This document shows, piece by piece, positions 1-8,021 of a stretch of DNA of 64,000 nt. The stretch spans positions 2,232,001 to 2,296,000 of the forward strand of contig NZ_LR746496.1 of assembly GCF_902729405.1 (NCBI RefSeq), written 5' to 3'. Position 1 is the stretch's first letter. Each line of letters begins with the position of its first letter. Below the pieces are notes generated by a model, which saw nothing but the letters and a program-made list of their open reading frames with translations, made no database searches and was not told the DNA's origin. The stretch comes from Acididesulfobacillus acetoxydans. GTDB taxonomy: Bacteria > Bacillota > Desulfitobacteriia > Desulfitobacteriales > Desulfitobacteriaceae. The translations under genes and the position numbers were made by a program.

Positions 1-219
1 TTTCAGGAACTTTGCCTAGGACGTATTGTGGACGAATCAAGAGCAAAGTACCGAAGAATTATCTCAGATTTAATTGAACGAGGGGCTGACAGCATTGTTC
101 TGGGCTGCACCGAAATCGGACTGTTGGTTAAGCGGGAGGACTCCAGTGTCCCGATATTCGATACCACGTTGCTTCACGCGCAAGGGGCGGTCGAATTTGC
201 GCTTAGCCAGCAATCGTAG
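1..219 (+). CDS. Aspartate/glutamate racemase family, C-terminal part (cut by window start)
   Basis: The reading frame is open from base 1, so the gene begins left of the window and only about 72 C-terminal residues are seen. They contain the conserved cysteine segment IVLGCTEIGLLV of the Asp/Glu racemase superfamily (PLP-independent, two-cysteine amino-acid racemases), followed by a typical short tail with PIFDTT, where the substrate-binding threonine lies. The catalytic cysteine of the second half is therefore present. Members interconvert L- and D-aspartate or related acids in the cytoplasm. A hydantoin racemase relative is possible. The GTG at 28 is internal and is not the start. Confidence 0.8.
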   Translation, partial: FQELCLGRIVDESRAKYRRIISDLIERGADSIVLGCTEIGLLVKREDSSVPIFDTTLLHAQGAVEFALSQQS

Positions 220-407
220 AGATCCTTGCGCTAAAGACGAGGGAATCCGTTGTACCAAGGTTAGAGTTTCTTTGGAGTCGGCTGTCAGGGATAGGTTTGT
301 CACACAGAGGGTTTGCGACATCGGGTGATTGCACTATGAGCTATAACCCGAGATCGTGAACCCTTAGATGTTAGAGACGCGGTGCCAGAACTGAGGAGGA
401 TGATGGA

Positions 408-740
408 GTGAAAATTACGCTGAGAGAACTCACAAGAGAAGATCTTCCGAACGTCCAGGCTCTGCTCGAGAGATGTTCCGATTACCTCACGTTCGAGGAC
501 GAAGAGCCGGTTAGACCCGGTGCGGCTCTGGAACTGTTCAGTGAAAGGCCTGATGGCGTAGAGGAAAGTCACAAGGTGCTATTTGGCATAGCCAATGAAG
601 CACAAGAATCGGTGGGTTTGTTTGACGTGCTCCGGGGCTATCCGGACCCGAAAACCTTGAACCTTGGCTTAATGCTGTTGGAGCTGCCCAGTCTGGGAAA
701 GGGGATCGGGGAAAAGGCCTATCTGGCTTTGGAAGAATGA
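408..740 (+). pseudogene. GNAT-type N-acetyltransferase, C-terminally truncated
   Basis: A GTG start at 408 has a strong upstream ribosome site (GAGGAGG). The 110-residue product opens MKITLRELTREDLPNVQALL, the usual first strand and helix of GNAT acetyltransferases, and reaches LPSLGKGIGEKAYLALEE, which is the acetyl-CoA binding loop and helix. A TGA then stops it. GNAT proteins normally continue about 50-60 residues with the last strands. After the stop, short stretches in other frames (positions 741-830) keep a GNAT-tail flavour but are not open, so I read this as a gene broken at its 3' end. The substrate is unknown. Confidence 0.6.
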
Positions 741-905
741 ATCATTTCGCATACGGTTGTCTCGAAGATAAGCGGCCGAAAGGGAAAGGTCGGTGGTTTT
801 CATAAAAGCAAAGCCGTTTTTCTTGATTTTGAGGCATAAAAGAAGACACTGATCTTTTTTCAGTGCCTTTATTGCCTGTAGTGCCATTAACACTTTCCTA
901 CGGTT

Positions 906-1190
906 CTATTTTAATGTAACCTGTACCTCCTTCCCAAGGCAACGGGCAATTTTGGCCAGGAAGTCAAGGGATGGATTGTACGTTCCGCTTTCCAGGCGGC
1001 TGATATTGGATTTCTGAGTTCCAACCCGGAGTGCCAATTCTTCCTGGGTAATGTTCTGGCTGGTTCTCGCTTCAATGATTTGGGAAATCACATCATAACG
1101 CGGTTTTAGCTTTTCATATTCCGTTTTGAATTCTTCATCCTTCATTAAAAGCTCTTTCACTTCGGAAAACTTTACTCCTGCTTTACTCAT
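906..1190 (-). CDS. XRE-family antitoxin (HigA-like)
   Basis: A 94-residue protein with an XRE helix-turn-helix in its C-terminal half: NITQEELALRVGTQKSNISR forms the two helices, followed by LESGTYNPSLDFLAKIARCLG. The N-terminal half is a charged helical segment of the kind that contacts a RelE/HigB toxin. ATG at 1190 is preferred; a GTG two codons upstream is also in frame. The toxin gene lies immediately upstream and its stop is 2-3 bases from this ATG, the toxin-first order of HigBA systems. It probably binds the palindrome at 1471-1490 and represses the pair. Because the toxin is broken, the antitoxin may now be an orphan repressor. Confidence 0.75.
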   Translation of the reverse strand: MSKAGVKFSEVKELLMKDEEFKTEYEKLKPRYDVISQIIEARTSQNITQEELALRVGTQKSNISRLESGTYNPSLDFLAKIARCLGKEVQVTLK

Positions 1191-1192
1191 CC

Positions 1193-1427
1193 TCACACCT
1201 TCGACGCAAATTTAACGCGCAGTTCGAAAATTCCTTTATATCGAATACCCTTCACCGGCTTTACATAGGGTTCCTTTAATTGGGAGCGATGTTTTTCAAG
1301 AAGCTCAATTTCACTATAGGCTTTTGCCCGCATTTTTGCATCTCATTTTTGCATCTAAGGTTAGCAAATAATCAAGGACGGGAATGCTGCTATTTTCCTT
1401 TTTGTAGTATTCCACTGGCCACTCCAT
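1193..1427 (-). pseudogene. RelE/HigB (Gp49-like) toxin gene, frameshifted and truncated
   Basis: From ATG 1427 the frame reads MEWPVEYYKKENSSIPVLDY, the N-terminus of the phage Gp49-like HigB mRNA-interferase family. It runs off frame at a perfect 13-bp tandem duplication (1331-1356) and stops. If one copy is removed, the frame continues with MRAKAYSEIELLEKHRSQL and ends KGIFELRVKFASKV just before the antitoxin. Family members have about 35 further C-terminal residues, which carry catalytic positions; these are absent. The gene therefore has two defects, a duplication frameshift and a missing 3' end. Its position directly upstream of the XRE gene supports a former toxin-antitoxin operon. Confidence 0.7.
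1331..1356. repeat. Perfect 13-bp tandem duplication inside the toxin gene
   Basis: CATTTTTGCATCT occurs twice back to back. Thirteen is not a multiple of three, so the duplication shifts the minus-strand toxin frame. Loss of one copy would rejoin the two conserved halves exactly, which suggests a recent replication-slippage inactivation. Confidence 0.85.
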
Positions 1428-1470
1428 GGATACACCTCTAATCTTAGTATATGCCGAGTCCCGCTTTGAT

Positions 1471-1490
1471 TGTTATCATATATGATAACA
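1471..1490. promoter_or_regulatory. 20-bp perfect palindrome, probable HigBA operator
   Basis: The sequence is a perfect inverted repeat with half-site TGTTATCATA, about 44 bp upstream of the toxin ATG at 1427 on the minus strand. A perfect AT-rich dyad in front of a toxin-antitoxin pair is the usual binding site of the XRE antitoxin. Binding is inferred from position only. Confidence 0.5.
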
Positions 1491-1499
1491 GAAATCAAG

Positions 1500-2075
1500 A
1501 AGTTTGAATTTGTGTGTAAGGGCAGAAAAAACTTATTCGCGTTCCAATGCTGCCGTATCTTCAGGATGATTTTCAAATAGTCGTTCATATTCTTTCCGCG
1601 CTTGGGTGGTCTGTCGGAAACAGTGTAGATGGGCGGGAGGACCGATTGCTCAGACGAGGTAGGGTGTTGACGTCTGGCAAATTCGTGACAGGGCTTTTTT
1701 ATTTGTCGCGCCCTGGGAGGAATACGCTGAAACATGTAGAAATGCTACATATGGGGCCAACCCAAGCGCGGAGCGCTCTGTCGAGGGTGGGTATTTGGCT
1801 CTGTTCTTCACTTTGCAAAAGAAGGTGTGACGCTCCCTATCGAAGGTAAATCTCCCGCTGGGAGCGTTGTGGAAAGTGAGGCAGTCATTTTGGCTCCAAC
1901 CCATAGCCAAAATCGGCGGTATTCCGGGGGCACTATTTTGAAAGCTAATTGCCGCCGGGAGCGTTTGGGGGAGTGGGGGATGAGGAACGTTTCCCCCGGC
2001 CATATCCGAGGACAGGTATTCTGGTAAGTATGTTGGACAGGGTGTTAGTTCAAAAGGAGAAACCATGATATTCCA
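1500..2075. other. Gene-poor stretch with debris and a hairpin
   Basis: No convincing intact gene is seen. On the minus strand between roughly 1620 and 1525 a short frame ends ARKEYERLFENHPEDTAALE and has protein-like composition, possibly the tail of a lost gene that I cannot name. An inverted repeat pairs ACGCTCCC (1830-1837) with GGGAGCGT (1860-1867). The other long frames here have atypical composition and no ribosome sites. Confidence 0.35.
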
Positions 2076-2102
2076 ATGAAAATTATTACAGGAGTGATAG
2101 AA

Positions 2103-2330
2103 ATGGTTGGACATTCAGTTTTTGGAGGAATTCTTCCACCGCTACCGCCGTTATTTTTAGTCATCTGGATTGCTTTCTTTTTTCTTGTAAGCAGAATCTT
2201 TATGTGGCTTTGGAACATTACTATTCCCCGGATTTTTAACATCAGGGAGATAACATATTGGGAAGCCTTTCGTCTTCTGATTATTGCAGGGCTCCTGTTC
2301 GGGAAGTTTGGGTTCAATATGCAGCTTTAA
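2103..2330 (+). CDS. Small membrane protein of unknown function
   Basis: A 75-residue protein starting MVGHSVFGGILPPLPPLF. ATG 2103 is chosen because AGGAG lies about 8 bases upstream; an in-frame ATG at 2076 lacks such a site. It contains one strong hydrophobic segment (residues about 15-35), a short amphipathic stretch and a C-terminal YWEAFRLLIIAGLLFG segment that could be a second membrane helix. This last motif resembles a common class of small bacterial membrane proteins ending in a W-A-x-x-L-x-I-x-x-x-L-F-G pattern, but I cannot name a function. It stands alone. Confidence 0.55.
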   Translation: MVGHSVFGGILPPLPPLFLVIWIAFFFLVSRIFMWLWNITIPRIFNIREITYWEAFRLLIIAGLLFGKFGFNMQL

Positions 2331-2420
2331 GTAGGCAACCCTATGAAAGACGGTTGGCGCTGGCAGGAGAAGGCCACAGTTTTGCGGTCAGGAGTGTCCG
2401 CGCGAGTGCGGATGCGAGGG

Positions 2421-2449
2421 TTCACCTGACTGGGAAAACGTGCTAGAAT
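2421..2449 (+). promoter_or_regulatory. Probable sigma-A promoter with extended -10
   Basis: TTCACC (2421-2426) and TAGAAT (2444-2449) are 17 bp apart, with TGC just before the -10 hexamer (extended -10). It sits about 115 bp upstream of the ATG at 2564 and would drive the helicase gene. Confidence 0.45.
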
Positions 2450-2563
2450 GGTGCTAACGTCAAGGAACAGCCTGATCGAGCTTGTGAACCCTTGTCAGGC
2501 TAAGATGGCCAGGGGAGGGTCGAAGGGTAAAGGGGTTAGTCGTTAGGGAGTGACAGGGTATCC

Positions 2564-3424
2564 ATGCCGGAATCAGCCAACACGGTTGCTTTTAAGCTGC
2601 CACAGGAACTGAGAGTGCTCCAGGGCCTGCCGCTTGAGGACAAGCTCAAGGGGATCTTCGGCCCTTTGGCTAAACAAAAGGTGGTTCTGCTGGATGAGCA
2701 GGGCCGTTGGATCATGGCCAGGGTCAATTCTTCGGCGACTTTTCTGAAAGGGTCCCAATTGGTGGAATTCCTGGAAAATCAGGAAGCCGACTGGTTAGAG
2801 ATGAGTTACTTAGGTGAGAATTACTACCGGATTGCGGCACTCACAAAAAGCGGGCAGGATTCGGCACCGGTGGAGTACAAGCAATTGTCTTTTGAGTATG
2901 GTTTTTCGGAAAACACAGAGTCACATTCTCAGGTAAAGATGACGCTTGGCCGTCTGGCCAATACTTCGGAGGAGGACAAGGCAAAGGCGCCCCACGAGGC
3001 AAAGGCGCCGCACAAGGCAAAGGCGTTGCACGTGGCAAAGACGAAGACGCCGCGGCTGACCGAAGCCGAGACGGGCAGGGAGGCCAAAACCAAGGCGCTC
3101 CGGAATGCTCCCTTAACGACACCTCCCGAAGCCGAGGCAACGTCTAGGGTGTCAAAACGGGTCCAGACAGAAACAAAGCAGCCCCGCGAAACAAAGACGA
3201 CGCAGAGTGCTCCTGTCAAGCGAACACCGGGGCTGAGGTCGGATGAGGCGGTCCGAGACAGGACAGCGAAACAGCCGAAGGCGGGGATGGCGAAGACCGC
3301 TCTTTCAACAACCGGCGGGGTGACGCCAAAACGGACTCAAGTGATTCAGCCGGAGACTCTGCCGCAGGTAAGACCGGCAGCTGACGCACCCATGGCCTCG
3401 CGACCGGTTCGGACGGTAGATTAG
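2564..3424 (+). CDS. N-terminal part of amber-split SNF2 helicase gene
   Basis: A 286-residue frame. Residues 1 to about 110 look folded (KLPQELRVLQGLPLEDKLKG, then a beta-rich stretch ending LGENYYRIAAL). Residues 120-286 are a Lys/Ala/Thr/Pro-rich low-complexity tail with short EAKAPHKAKA-like repeats. It ends with TAG at 3422-3424. The helicase frame at 3425-5920 is in the same phase with no other stop between, and the repeat array starts before the first ATG of the second part. I therefore read the two as one gene of about 1118 codons interrupted by a single amber codon. The N-terminal domain is not recognised. If the TAG is real and not read through, this would be a separate short protein. 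Confidence 0.6.
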   Translation: MPESANTVAFKLPQELRVLQGLPLEDKLKGIFGPLAKQKVVLLDEQGRWIMARVNSSATFLKGSQLVEFLENQEADWLEMSYLGENYYRIAALTKSGQDSAPVEYKQLSFEYGFSENTESHSQVKMTLGRLANTSEEDKAKAPHEAKAPHKAKALHVAKTKTPRLTEAETGREAKTKALRNAPLTTPPEAEATSRVSKRVQTETKQPRETKTTQSAPVKRTPGLRSDEAVRDRTAKQPKAGMAKTALSTTGGVTPKRTQVIQPETLPQVRPAADAPMASRPVRTVD

Positions 3425-3451
3425 GAGAAACGGTCGACGGATCTAGATAGG

Positions 3452-4030
3452 CCAGCGAAGGAAGCGGGTAAACCGCAGAGGGATTCAAGCAGACCAGCGA
3501 TGGCTCCCGGCAAAGCAGCGAAGGATCGAGGCAAATCAACGGCGGATCCGAACGAATCAGCGAAGGAAGCGGGTAAACCGCAGAGGGATTCAAGCAGACC
3601 AGCGACGGATCCCGGCAAAGCAGCGAAAGATCGAGGCAAATCAACGGCGGATCCGAACAAATCAGCGAAGGAAGCGGGTAAACCGCAGAGGGATTCAAGC
3701 AGACCAGCAACGGGTTGCGGCAAAGCAGCGAAGGATCGAGGCAAATCACCGGCGGATCCAGACACATCAGCGAAGGAAGCGGGTAAACCGCAGAGGGATT
3801 CAAGGAGACCAGCGACGGGTCCCGGCAAAGCAGCGAAAGATCGAGGCAAATCACCGGCGGATCCAGACACATCAGCGAAGGAAGCGGGTAAACCGCAGAG
3901 GGATTCAAGGAGACCAGCGACGGGTCCCGGCAAAGCAGCGAAAGATCGAGGCAAATCACCGGCGGATCCAGACAAATCAGCGAAGGAAGCGGGTAAACCG
4001 CAGAGGGATTCAAGCAGACCAGCGATGGCT
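3452..4030 (+). repeat. 105-bp in-frame coding tandem repeats (about 5.5 copies)
   Basis: The unit is 105 bp, or 35 codons, translated approximately as GKAAKDRGKSTADPN then ESAKEAGKPQRDSSRPATDP. Copies are nearly identical at DNA level; a few codons vary (Thr/Pro, Asn/Asp, Ser/Arg). The unit length is a multiple of three, so copy-number change would keep the frame. It encodes a highly charged, probably disordered linker in front of the helicase core. Confidence 0.9.
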
Positions 4031-5920
4031 CCAGGCAAGCCGGTGCAGGATCCGGAAAACGCAGCGATGGATTTTACTGCAGAGTCCTGGTCCTTTACTC
4101 CCATTATGTCTTCTTCAGAGATGTCTGCAGGGATGTCCGGCAAGGCGTCCTCTGTGAAAATATTCTTCTTTCCCCGAGAGGCGTCACTGCTGCTGGATGA
4201 AATTGAAGCGGGACGTTTCTCGCCGGCGGATGATCTGTATTTGCGCTGGCAGGCCTTGGAACTGGCTGTACACCCCAGCTTTGAGACTTTAATGGCCTTA
4301 AACGCGGTTCGCGATGTCCAGTCGCTCGACTATCAACTGCAGACCGTTCGCCATGTTCTTATGCGCTTACGCGGGCGTGCTTTATTATGTGACGAAGTGG
4401 GCATGGGCAAAACGGTTGAGGCAGGCTTGATTACGCTGGAGTATATCCTGCGGGGTTTGGTACAGCGGGTGCTTGTTCTCACACCCCCGTCCTTGGTCGA
4501 ACAATGGCAGGAAGAGATGCAGCACAAGTTCAATTTGGACTTTGCTGTCTACGATAGCCCCGAGTTTCGCGCTAACGACAATCCTTGGCGGGAATTTCCC
4601 AGGATTATCGCCTCTATTGATACAGTCAAGCGGGCGGCCAGGCAGGAGCAGGTTCTCGCGCTCAACTATGACCTGGTGATCATCGATGAGGCTCATCATT
4701 TGAAGAACCAGCGTTCGCAGGCCTATCGGTTGGTGAGCCGGTTGAAAAAGAAATACATCTTGCTGCTCACGGCGACCCCGGTGGAAAATGATTTGGAAGA
4801 GCTGTTTAACCTGATTACGCTGCTCTCTCCGGGTCAGTTGGAGACGGCGGCTTCGTTTAAACACAAATATATAACCCGAGGGGATCCCTTGAAACCCAAA
4901 AACGCGGAAACCCTGAAACAGCTGATCCGGGAAGTCATGGTGCGTAACCGTCGCAGTGAGACCGGCGCTATTGTCGGCGGGCGAAGTGCAGATATCGTCC
5001 GGATCGAACTCAGTCCGGATGAAATGGCTTTTTATCGCCGACTCACTGGCTTTGTCCGTGGTTACTACCAACGCGAAGGAGACAAGGCGCAAGCCGGGAG
5101 CAGGGCGGGGATCAGTGCCTTCGTTCTCAAGGTCCTGCAACGCGAAGCGGGCAGCAGCATTGAAGCTGTTTTGCCTACCCTGGAGAAAATGGCGGTCTCT
5201 CCCGACTACCCCGACGATCTGCGCCGCCCCTTGGCTGGTTTGGCGCGGCAGGCTGAAGCTATCCCCCGTCGGGCTAAAGTCGAAGCTGTGCTCCGGTTGC
5301 TGCCCAAGATTCAGGATAAGGTTATTATTTTTACCGGTTTTTCAGCGACCCAACGCTATTTGGCCAAAACCTTGAGACACGCGGGCTGGAAAGTGGCCGA
5401 ACTGCACAGCGGTTTGCGCCGGCAGGAGAAGGAAGAACAGGTCCGGTTTTTTGCCGAAGAGGCTGACGGCTTAGTTTCAACGGAAACCGGCAGCGAGGGG
5501 CGCAATCTCCAATTCTGCCATCAGATGATTAACTATGATCTGCCTTGGAATCCCATGCGCATAGAGCAGAGGATCGGACGCATCCACCGTTTCGGCCAGG
5601 AGAAGAACGTCAGGATCTATAATCTCTCGGCGACCGATAAGATCGAAGCGCATTTGTTGGAATTGCTCGATGCCAAAATCAACATGTTTCAGTTGGTCGT
5701 GGGCGAACTGGATATGATCTTGGGCGATCTCACGGAAAAGAGGGATTTCGAAGACCTTCTCATGGATATTTGGGCCCGTTCAAGCGATGATGCCAGGCTT
5801 AACGCGGAAATGACGGAGCTGGGTGAGCGTTTGGCTTCTGCGAAAGAACATTACCAGGCTGTGAAAGAACTGGATGAGCGCCTTCTGGGAGAGCTGGCAC
5901 CTGACGAAAGCGATTCGTAG
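3500..5920 (+). CDS. SNF2/RapA-type DEAD/DEAH helicase (C-terminal part of amber-split gene)
   Basis: After the repeat linker comes a complete Swi2/Snf2 ATPase core: motif I LLCDEVGMGKTVEAG (GKT near base 4400), motif II VIIDEAHHLKN (near 4685), motif III LLLTATPVEN, and in the second RecA lobe VSTETGSEGRNLQ and MRIEQRIGRIHRFGQ (motifs V and VI). This family uses ATP to move along double-stranded DNA or displace bound protein. RapA/HepA relatives recycle RNA polymerase, and others serve defence or repair. ATG 3500 lies inside the repeat and has no ribosome site, so independent translation from it is doubtful; the frame extends upstream to the TAG at 3422. A TnpB fragment follows 11 bp after the stop. 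Confidence 0.85.
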   Translation: MAPGKAAKDRGKSTADPNESAKEAGKPQRDSSRPATDPGKAAKDRGKSTADPNKSAKEAGKPQRDSSRPATGCGKAAKDRGKSPADPDTSAKEAGKPQRDSRRPATGPGKAAKDRGKSPADPDTSAKEAGKPQRDSRRPATGPGKAAKDRGKSPADPDKSAKEAGKPQRDSSRPAMAPGKPVQDPENAAMDFTAESWSFTPIMSSSEMSAGMSGKASSVKIFFFPREASLLLDEIEAGRFSPADDLYLRWQALELAVHPSFETLMALNAVRDVQSLDYQLQTVRHVLMRLRGRALLCDEVGMGKTVEAGLITLEYILRGLVQRVLVLTPPSLVEQWQEEMQHKFNLDFAVYDSPEFRANDNPWREFPRIIASIDTVKRAARQEQVLALNYDLVIIDEAHHLKNQRSQAYRLVSRLKKKYILLLTATPVENDLEELFNLITLLSPGQLETAASFKHKYITRGDPLKPKNAETLKQLIREVMVRNRRSETGAIVGGRSADIVRIELSPDEMAFYRRLTGFVRGYYQREGDKAQAGSRAGISAFVLKVLQREAGSSIEAVLPTLEKMAVSPDYPDDLRRPLAGLARQAEAIPRRAKVEAVLRLLPKIQDKVIIFTGFSATQRYLAKTLRHAGWKVAELHSGLRRQEKEEQVRFFAEEADGLVSTETGSEGRNLQFCHQMINYDLPWNPMRIEQRIGRIHRFGQEKNVRIYNLSATDKIEAHLLELLDAKINMFQLVVGELDMILGDLTEKRDFEDLLMDIWARSSDDARLNAEMTELGERLASAKEHYQAVKELDERLLGELAPDESDS

Positions 5921-5931
5921 GTAAGCGGCTG

Positions 5932-6426
5932 GTGAGCGGGTGCAACTTCCGCAAGACGGAGAAAAAACTGGCGAATGTGGAGCGCAAGCTTTCCCGCAAA
6001 AAGAAAGGTTCACACAACCGAGGGAAGGCCAAAGCGAAGGTCGCCAAAGTACACGCCAAAATCGCCAACCAACGCAGGGACTTTCTCCACAAGGCAAGTG
6101 CTCAAATCGTCAAGAACCATGACGTTATTATCATGGAGAATCTAACGATAAAAAACATGATCCGAAATCACAAACTCGCCAAGAGCATCCAAGATGCCGG
6201 ATGGGGGAAATTCGGAGACTACATTGAGTACAAAAGTTTACGCCAGGGGAAACGACACGTTCTAGTTGACCCCAAGGGCACATCGCAAACCTGCTTATGT
6301 GGAGCGCATGTCCCCAAAGACCTCAGTGTCCGTCTCCATGAGTGCCCCGTTTGCGGATTAGAGATGGATCGGGATCTAGTGAGTGCTAAACTCATCTTAG
6401 AGCGTGGACTGAGTGCCATGGCCTAA
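5932..6426 (+). pseudogene. TnpB (IS200/IS605 OrfB) C-terminal fragment
   Basis: This 164-residue frame matches only the C-terminal ~40% of TnpB, the RNA-guided nuclease of IS200/IS605 elements. It contains the basic helix KKLANVERKLSRKKKGSHNR, the RuvC-like glutamate in VIIMENLTIKNM, the zinc ribbon with CLCGAH and CPVCGL, and the last acidic residue in MDRDLVSAKLILERG. Full-length TnpB is about 370-400 residues, so the wedge domain and first RuvC aspartate are missing. No TnpA or complete element ends are seen. It separates the helicase from the remains of the next gene and probably marks an old insertion. Confidence 0.85.
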
Positions 6427-6432
6427 ACATAG

Positions 6433-6819
6433 ATTTTCTGTAGGGCGGGAACCGCCCGAAGTTACGCCTGTGAAAATTGTGTAAAAACCCGCCTCGAACA
6501 GCAGTTGGCAGCCATTTTGGCGGACCGCGAGCGGCGGGAAAGAGATCTGGACGAACGCTTTAGGGTAGAGGTCGAGATTCGTCTCGAACATGTGGTAGCC
6601 TATCATGTCCCTTGCCTCCGGGTCAGGCTCGAGCTGCAGCATAAGGACAAGGTGCTGCCTTATACGGTCCTCTTTAACCCGGTCATGGGTGAGCTTGAAC
6701 CTCCGGTTTGTGAGTGTTGCGGCCGCCACGTGACGCATTTAATCCCGTCAAAGGAGAGTTTTGTCTGCGAGAATTGTAGTGCCCCCCTTGATATTGACCA
6801 TTCTCGCGGACCGGTGTAG
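6433..6819 (+). pseudogene. 3' remnant of a zinc-ribbon protein following the helicase
   Basis: The frame is open from 6433 and has no good start; a TTG at 6505 lacks a ribosome site. It encodes YACENCVKTRLEQQLAAILA, a charged coiled segment, a beta-rich stretch, then CECCGRHVTHLIPSKESF and CENC, giving several CxxC pairs likely to bind zinc. The sequence begins in mid-domain right after the TnpB fragment, so the 5' part was probably lost with the insertion. Its position suggests it was once a partner of the upstream helicase. The family is not recognised. Confidence 0.5.
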
Positions 6820-6837
6820 AATAAAAATAATTCAGAA

Positions 6838-6994
6838 AAGGTAACAGGTGCCCCAGAGGGGGAGAATAGGGAACCGGGTGTGAACCCCGGACGGACCCGC
6901 CACTGTAAGGCAGAGTTTTGATGCTCACAGCCACTGGAAAACCGGGAAGGTGTGTCAGAACGATGAAGCCGAGCCAGGAGACCTGCCTGTGACC
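6838..6994 (+). promoter_or_regulatory. Cobalamin (AdoCbl-class) riboswitch
   Basis: All the conserved blocks of the B12 element appear in order: GGTGCC, GAATAGGGAACCGGGTGTGA, GACGGACCCGCCACTGTAA, AGCCACTGG, GGGAAGG, and GATGAAGCCGAGCCAGGAGA followed by CCTGCC. It lies about 145 bp upstream of the alpha-ribazole-kinase-like gene. No T-rich terminator hairpin is evident between it and the gene; an inverted repeat GTTCAT/ATGAAC near 7018-7052 could be the expression platform, which suggests translational control or weak attenuation. High cobalamin should shut off the downstream genes. Confidence 0.95.
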
Positions 6995-7139
6995 GGACGT
7001 TCATGAGCAATGGTAAAGTTCATGGTCAATTTTCCACTTCGGTTTATGAACCAAAGAGGAGGGTGACTATGGACTTTTTCTTATGTCCAGGCGGTCCATG
7101 GTTTTCCGTCTCGGCCAAATTGGGGTTGGGAGGTGAAAA

Positions 7140-7937
7140 ATGGGTTATCAGGGACGCGATGTGCAAGTCACTACGGCGCAAGGGTTTTGCCTGGTGGCTA
7201 CCTGCGATTCCAGTGGCGCGATTGGGGAGAAAGAAATGGACCGAGTCCGGATACCCGCGTACATTACCGGTCGGTTTACCACGCGGGTTGCACTTCTGGA
7301 GGTGCTGGCCACCGGGGCCGAACCGCGGATCGTGACAGCGGCTATTTGCAATGAGCCCGATCCTACCGGAGAGGAAATCCTCCGGGGGATCCGTGCCGAA
7401 CTTCGGCAGGTAAGCGAGGAGACATTGCCTCTCGCTATCAGCTGCGAAAAAAACATGATTACCCGGGAGACCGGCTTGGGGATCACGGTGGTGGGACTGA
7501 TTGAGGCCGGTAAGCTGCAGATTGGGATGACGAAGCCGGGTGACGCTGTATATTTGTTGGGGTTGCCCAAGGTGGGCTCTGAAGTCAGCTGTCCGGAAGA
7601 CCCCGAGATTGTACAAACTCCGCTGATCCGGGCTTTACGGGGCACACCCGCTGTCCATGACATTGTCCCGGTGGGGTCCAAGGGGATTCTGGGCGAGATC
7701 CGGACACTTACGGAAGGATTGGGGTTGGAATTCTGCGATGTGAACCCAGTGGAAAAGAGAGAGGAGCGGGCAGAGGATGCTTTCTCCGGAGAGAAGCCAG
7801 ACTTGGAGAAGTCGGGAGGACCGGCTACCTGTGCTGTGGTTACTGTAGAAAAAACTGCAGCATCGGATGTTCTTTTGCAAGTTCGGCGGCAGTTGTGCTG
7901 TTCTGTCCCCATCGTGCGTCTGGGATCGGTTAGTTAG
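7140..7937 (+). CDS. cblS: Alpha-ribazole kinase-like protein (AIR synthase/PurM-related)
   Basis: A 265-residue protein with the PurM/ThiL-like N-terminal motif (SSGAIGEKEMD, then ITGRFTTRVALLEVLATGAEP) that binds ATP in this superfamily. A stand-alone protein of this type under a cobalamin riboswitch and beside ECF transporter genes matches CblS, which phosphorylates salvaged alpha-ribazole for the lower ligand of cobalamin. ATG 7140 has GGGAGGTG four bases upstream. Residues about 200-235 form a charged insertion of the kind seen elsewhere in this window. The assignment rests on fold plus context; a generic AIR-synthase-related protein is the alternative. Cytoplasmic. Confidence 0.65.
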   Translation: MGYQGRDVQVTTAQGFCLVATCDSSGAIGEKEMDRVRIPAYITGRFTTRVALLEVLATGAEPRIVTAAICNEPDPTGEEILRGIRAELRQVSEETLPLAISCEKNMITRETGLGITVVGLIEAGKLQIGMTKPGDAVYLLGLPKVGSEVSCPEDPEIVQTPLIRALRGTPAVHDIVPVGSKGILGEIRTLTEGLGLEFCDVNPVEKREERAEDAFSGEKPDLEKSGGPATCAVVTVEKTAASDVLLQVRRQLCCSVPIVRLGSVS

Positions 7938-8021
7938 CAGTCAGATTCCGCATAAAGTCTAAGACAGGAAGCGAATCTGAGGAAAATGGATGAAGTTCCG
8001 GGAGAGGTGGAGGCGCCATGA

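Noticed and set aside
1361-2114. Minus-strand frames of 124 and 154 residues
   Set aside because: No ribosome sites, no recognisable motifs, and they overlap the toxin remnant and its operator.
3216-4143. Long minus-strand frames opposite the helicase repeat array
   Set aside because: They exist because the 105-bp unit is a multiple of three; their products are pure repeats in atypical composition and lack ribosome sites.
7003-7335. Plus-strand frame after the riboswitch
   Set aside because: It overlaps the CblS-like gene in another frame and has Trp/Arg/Pro-rich shadow composition.
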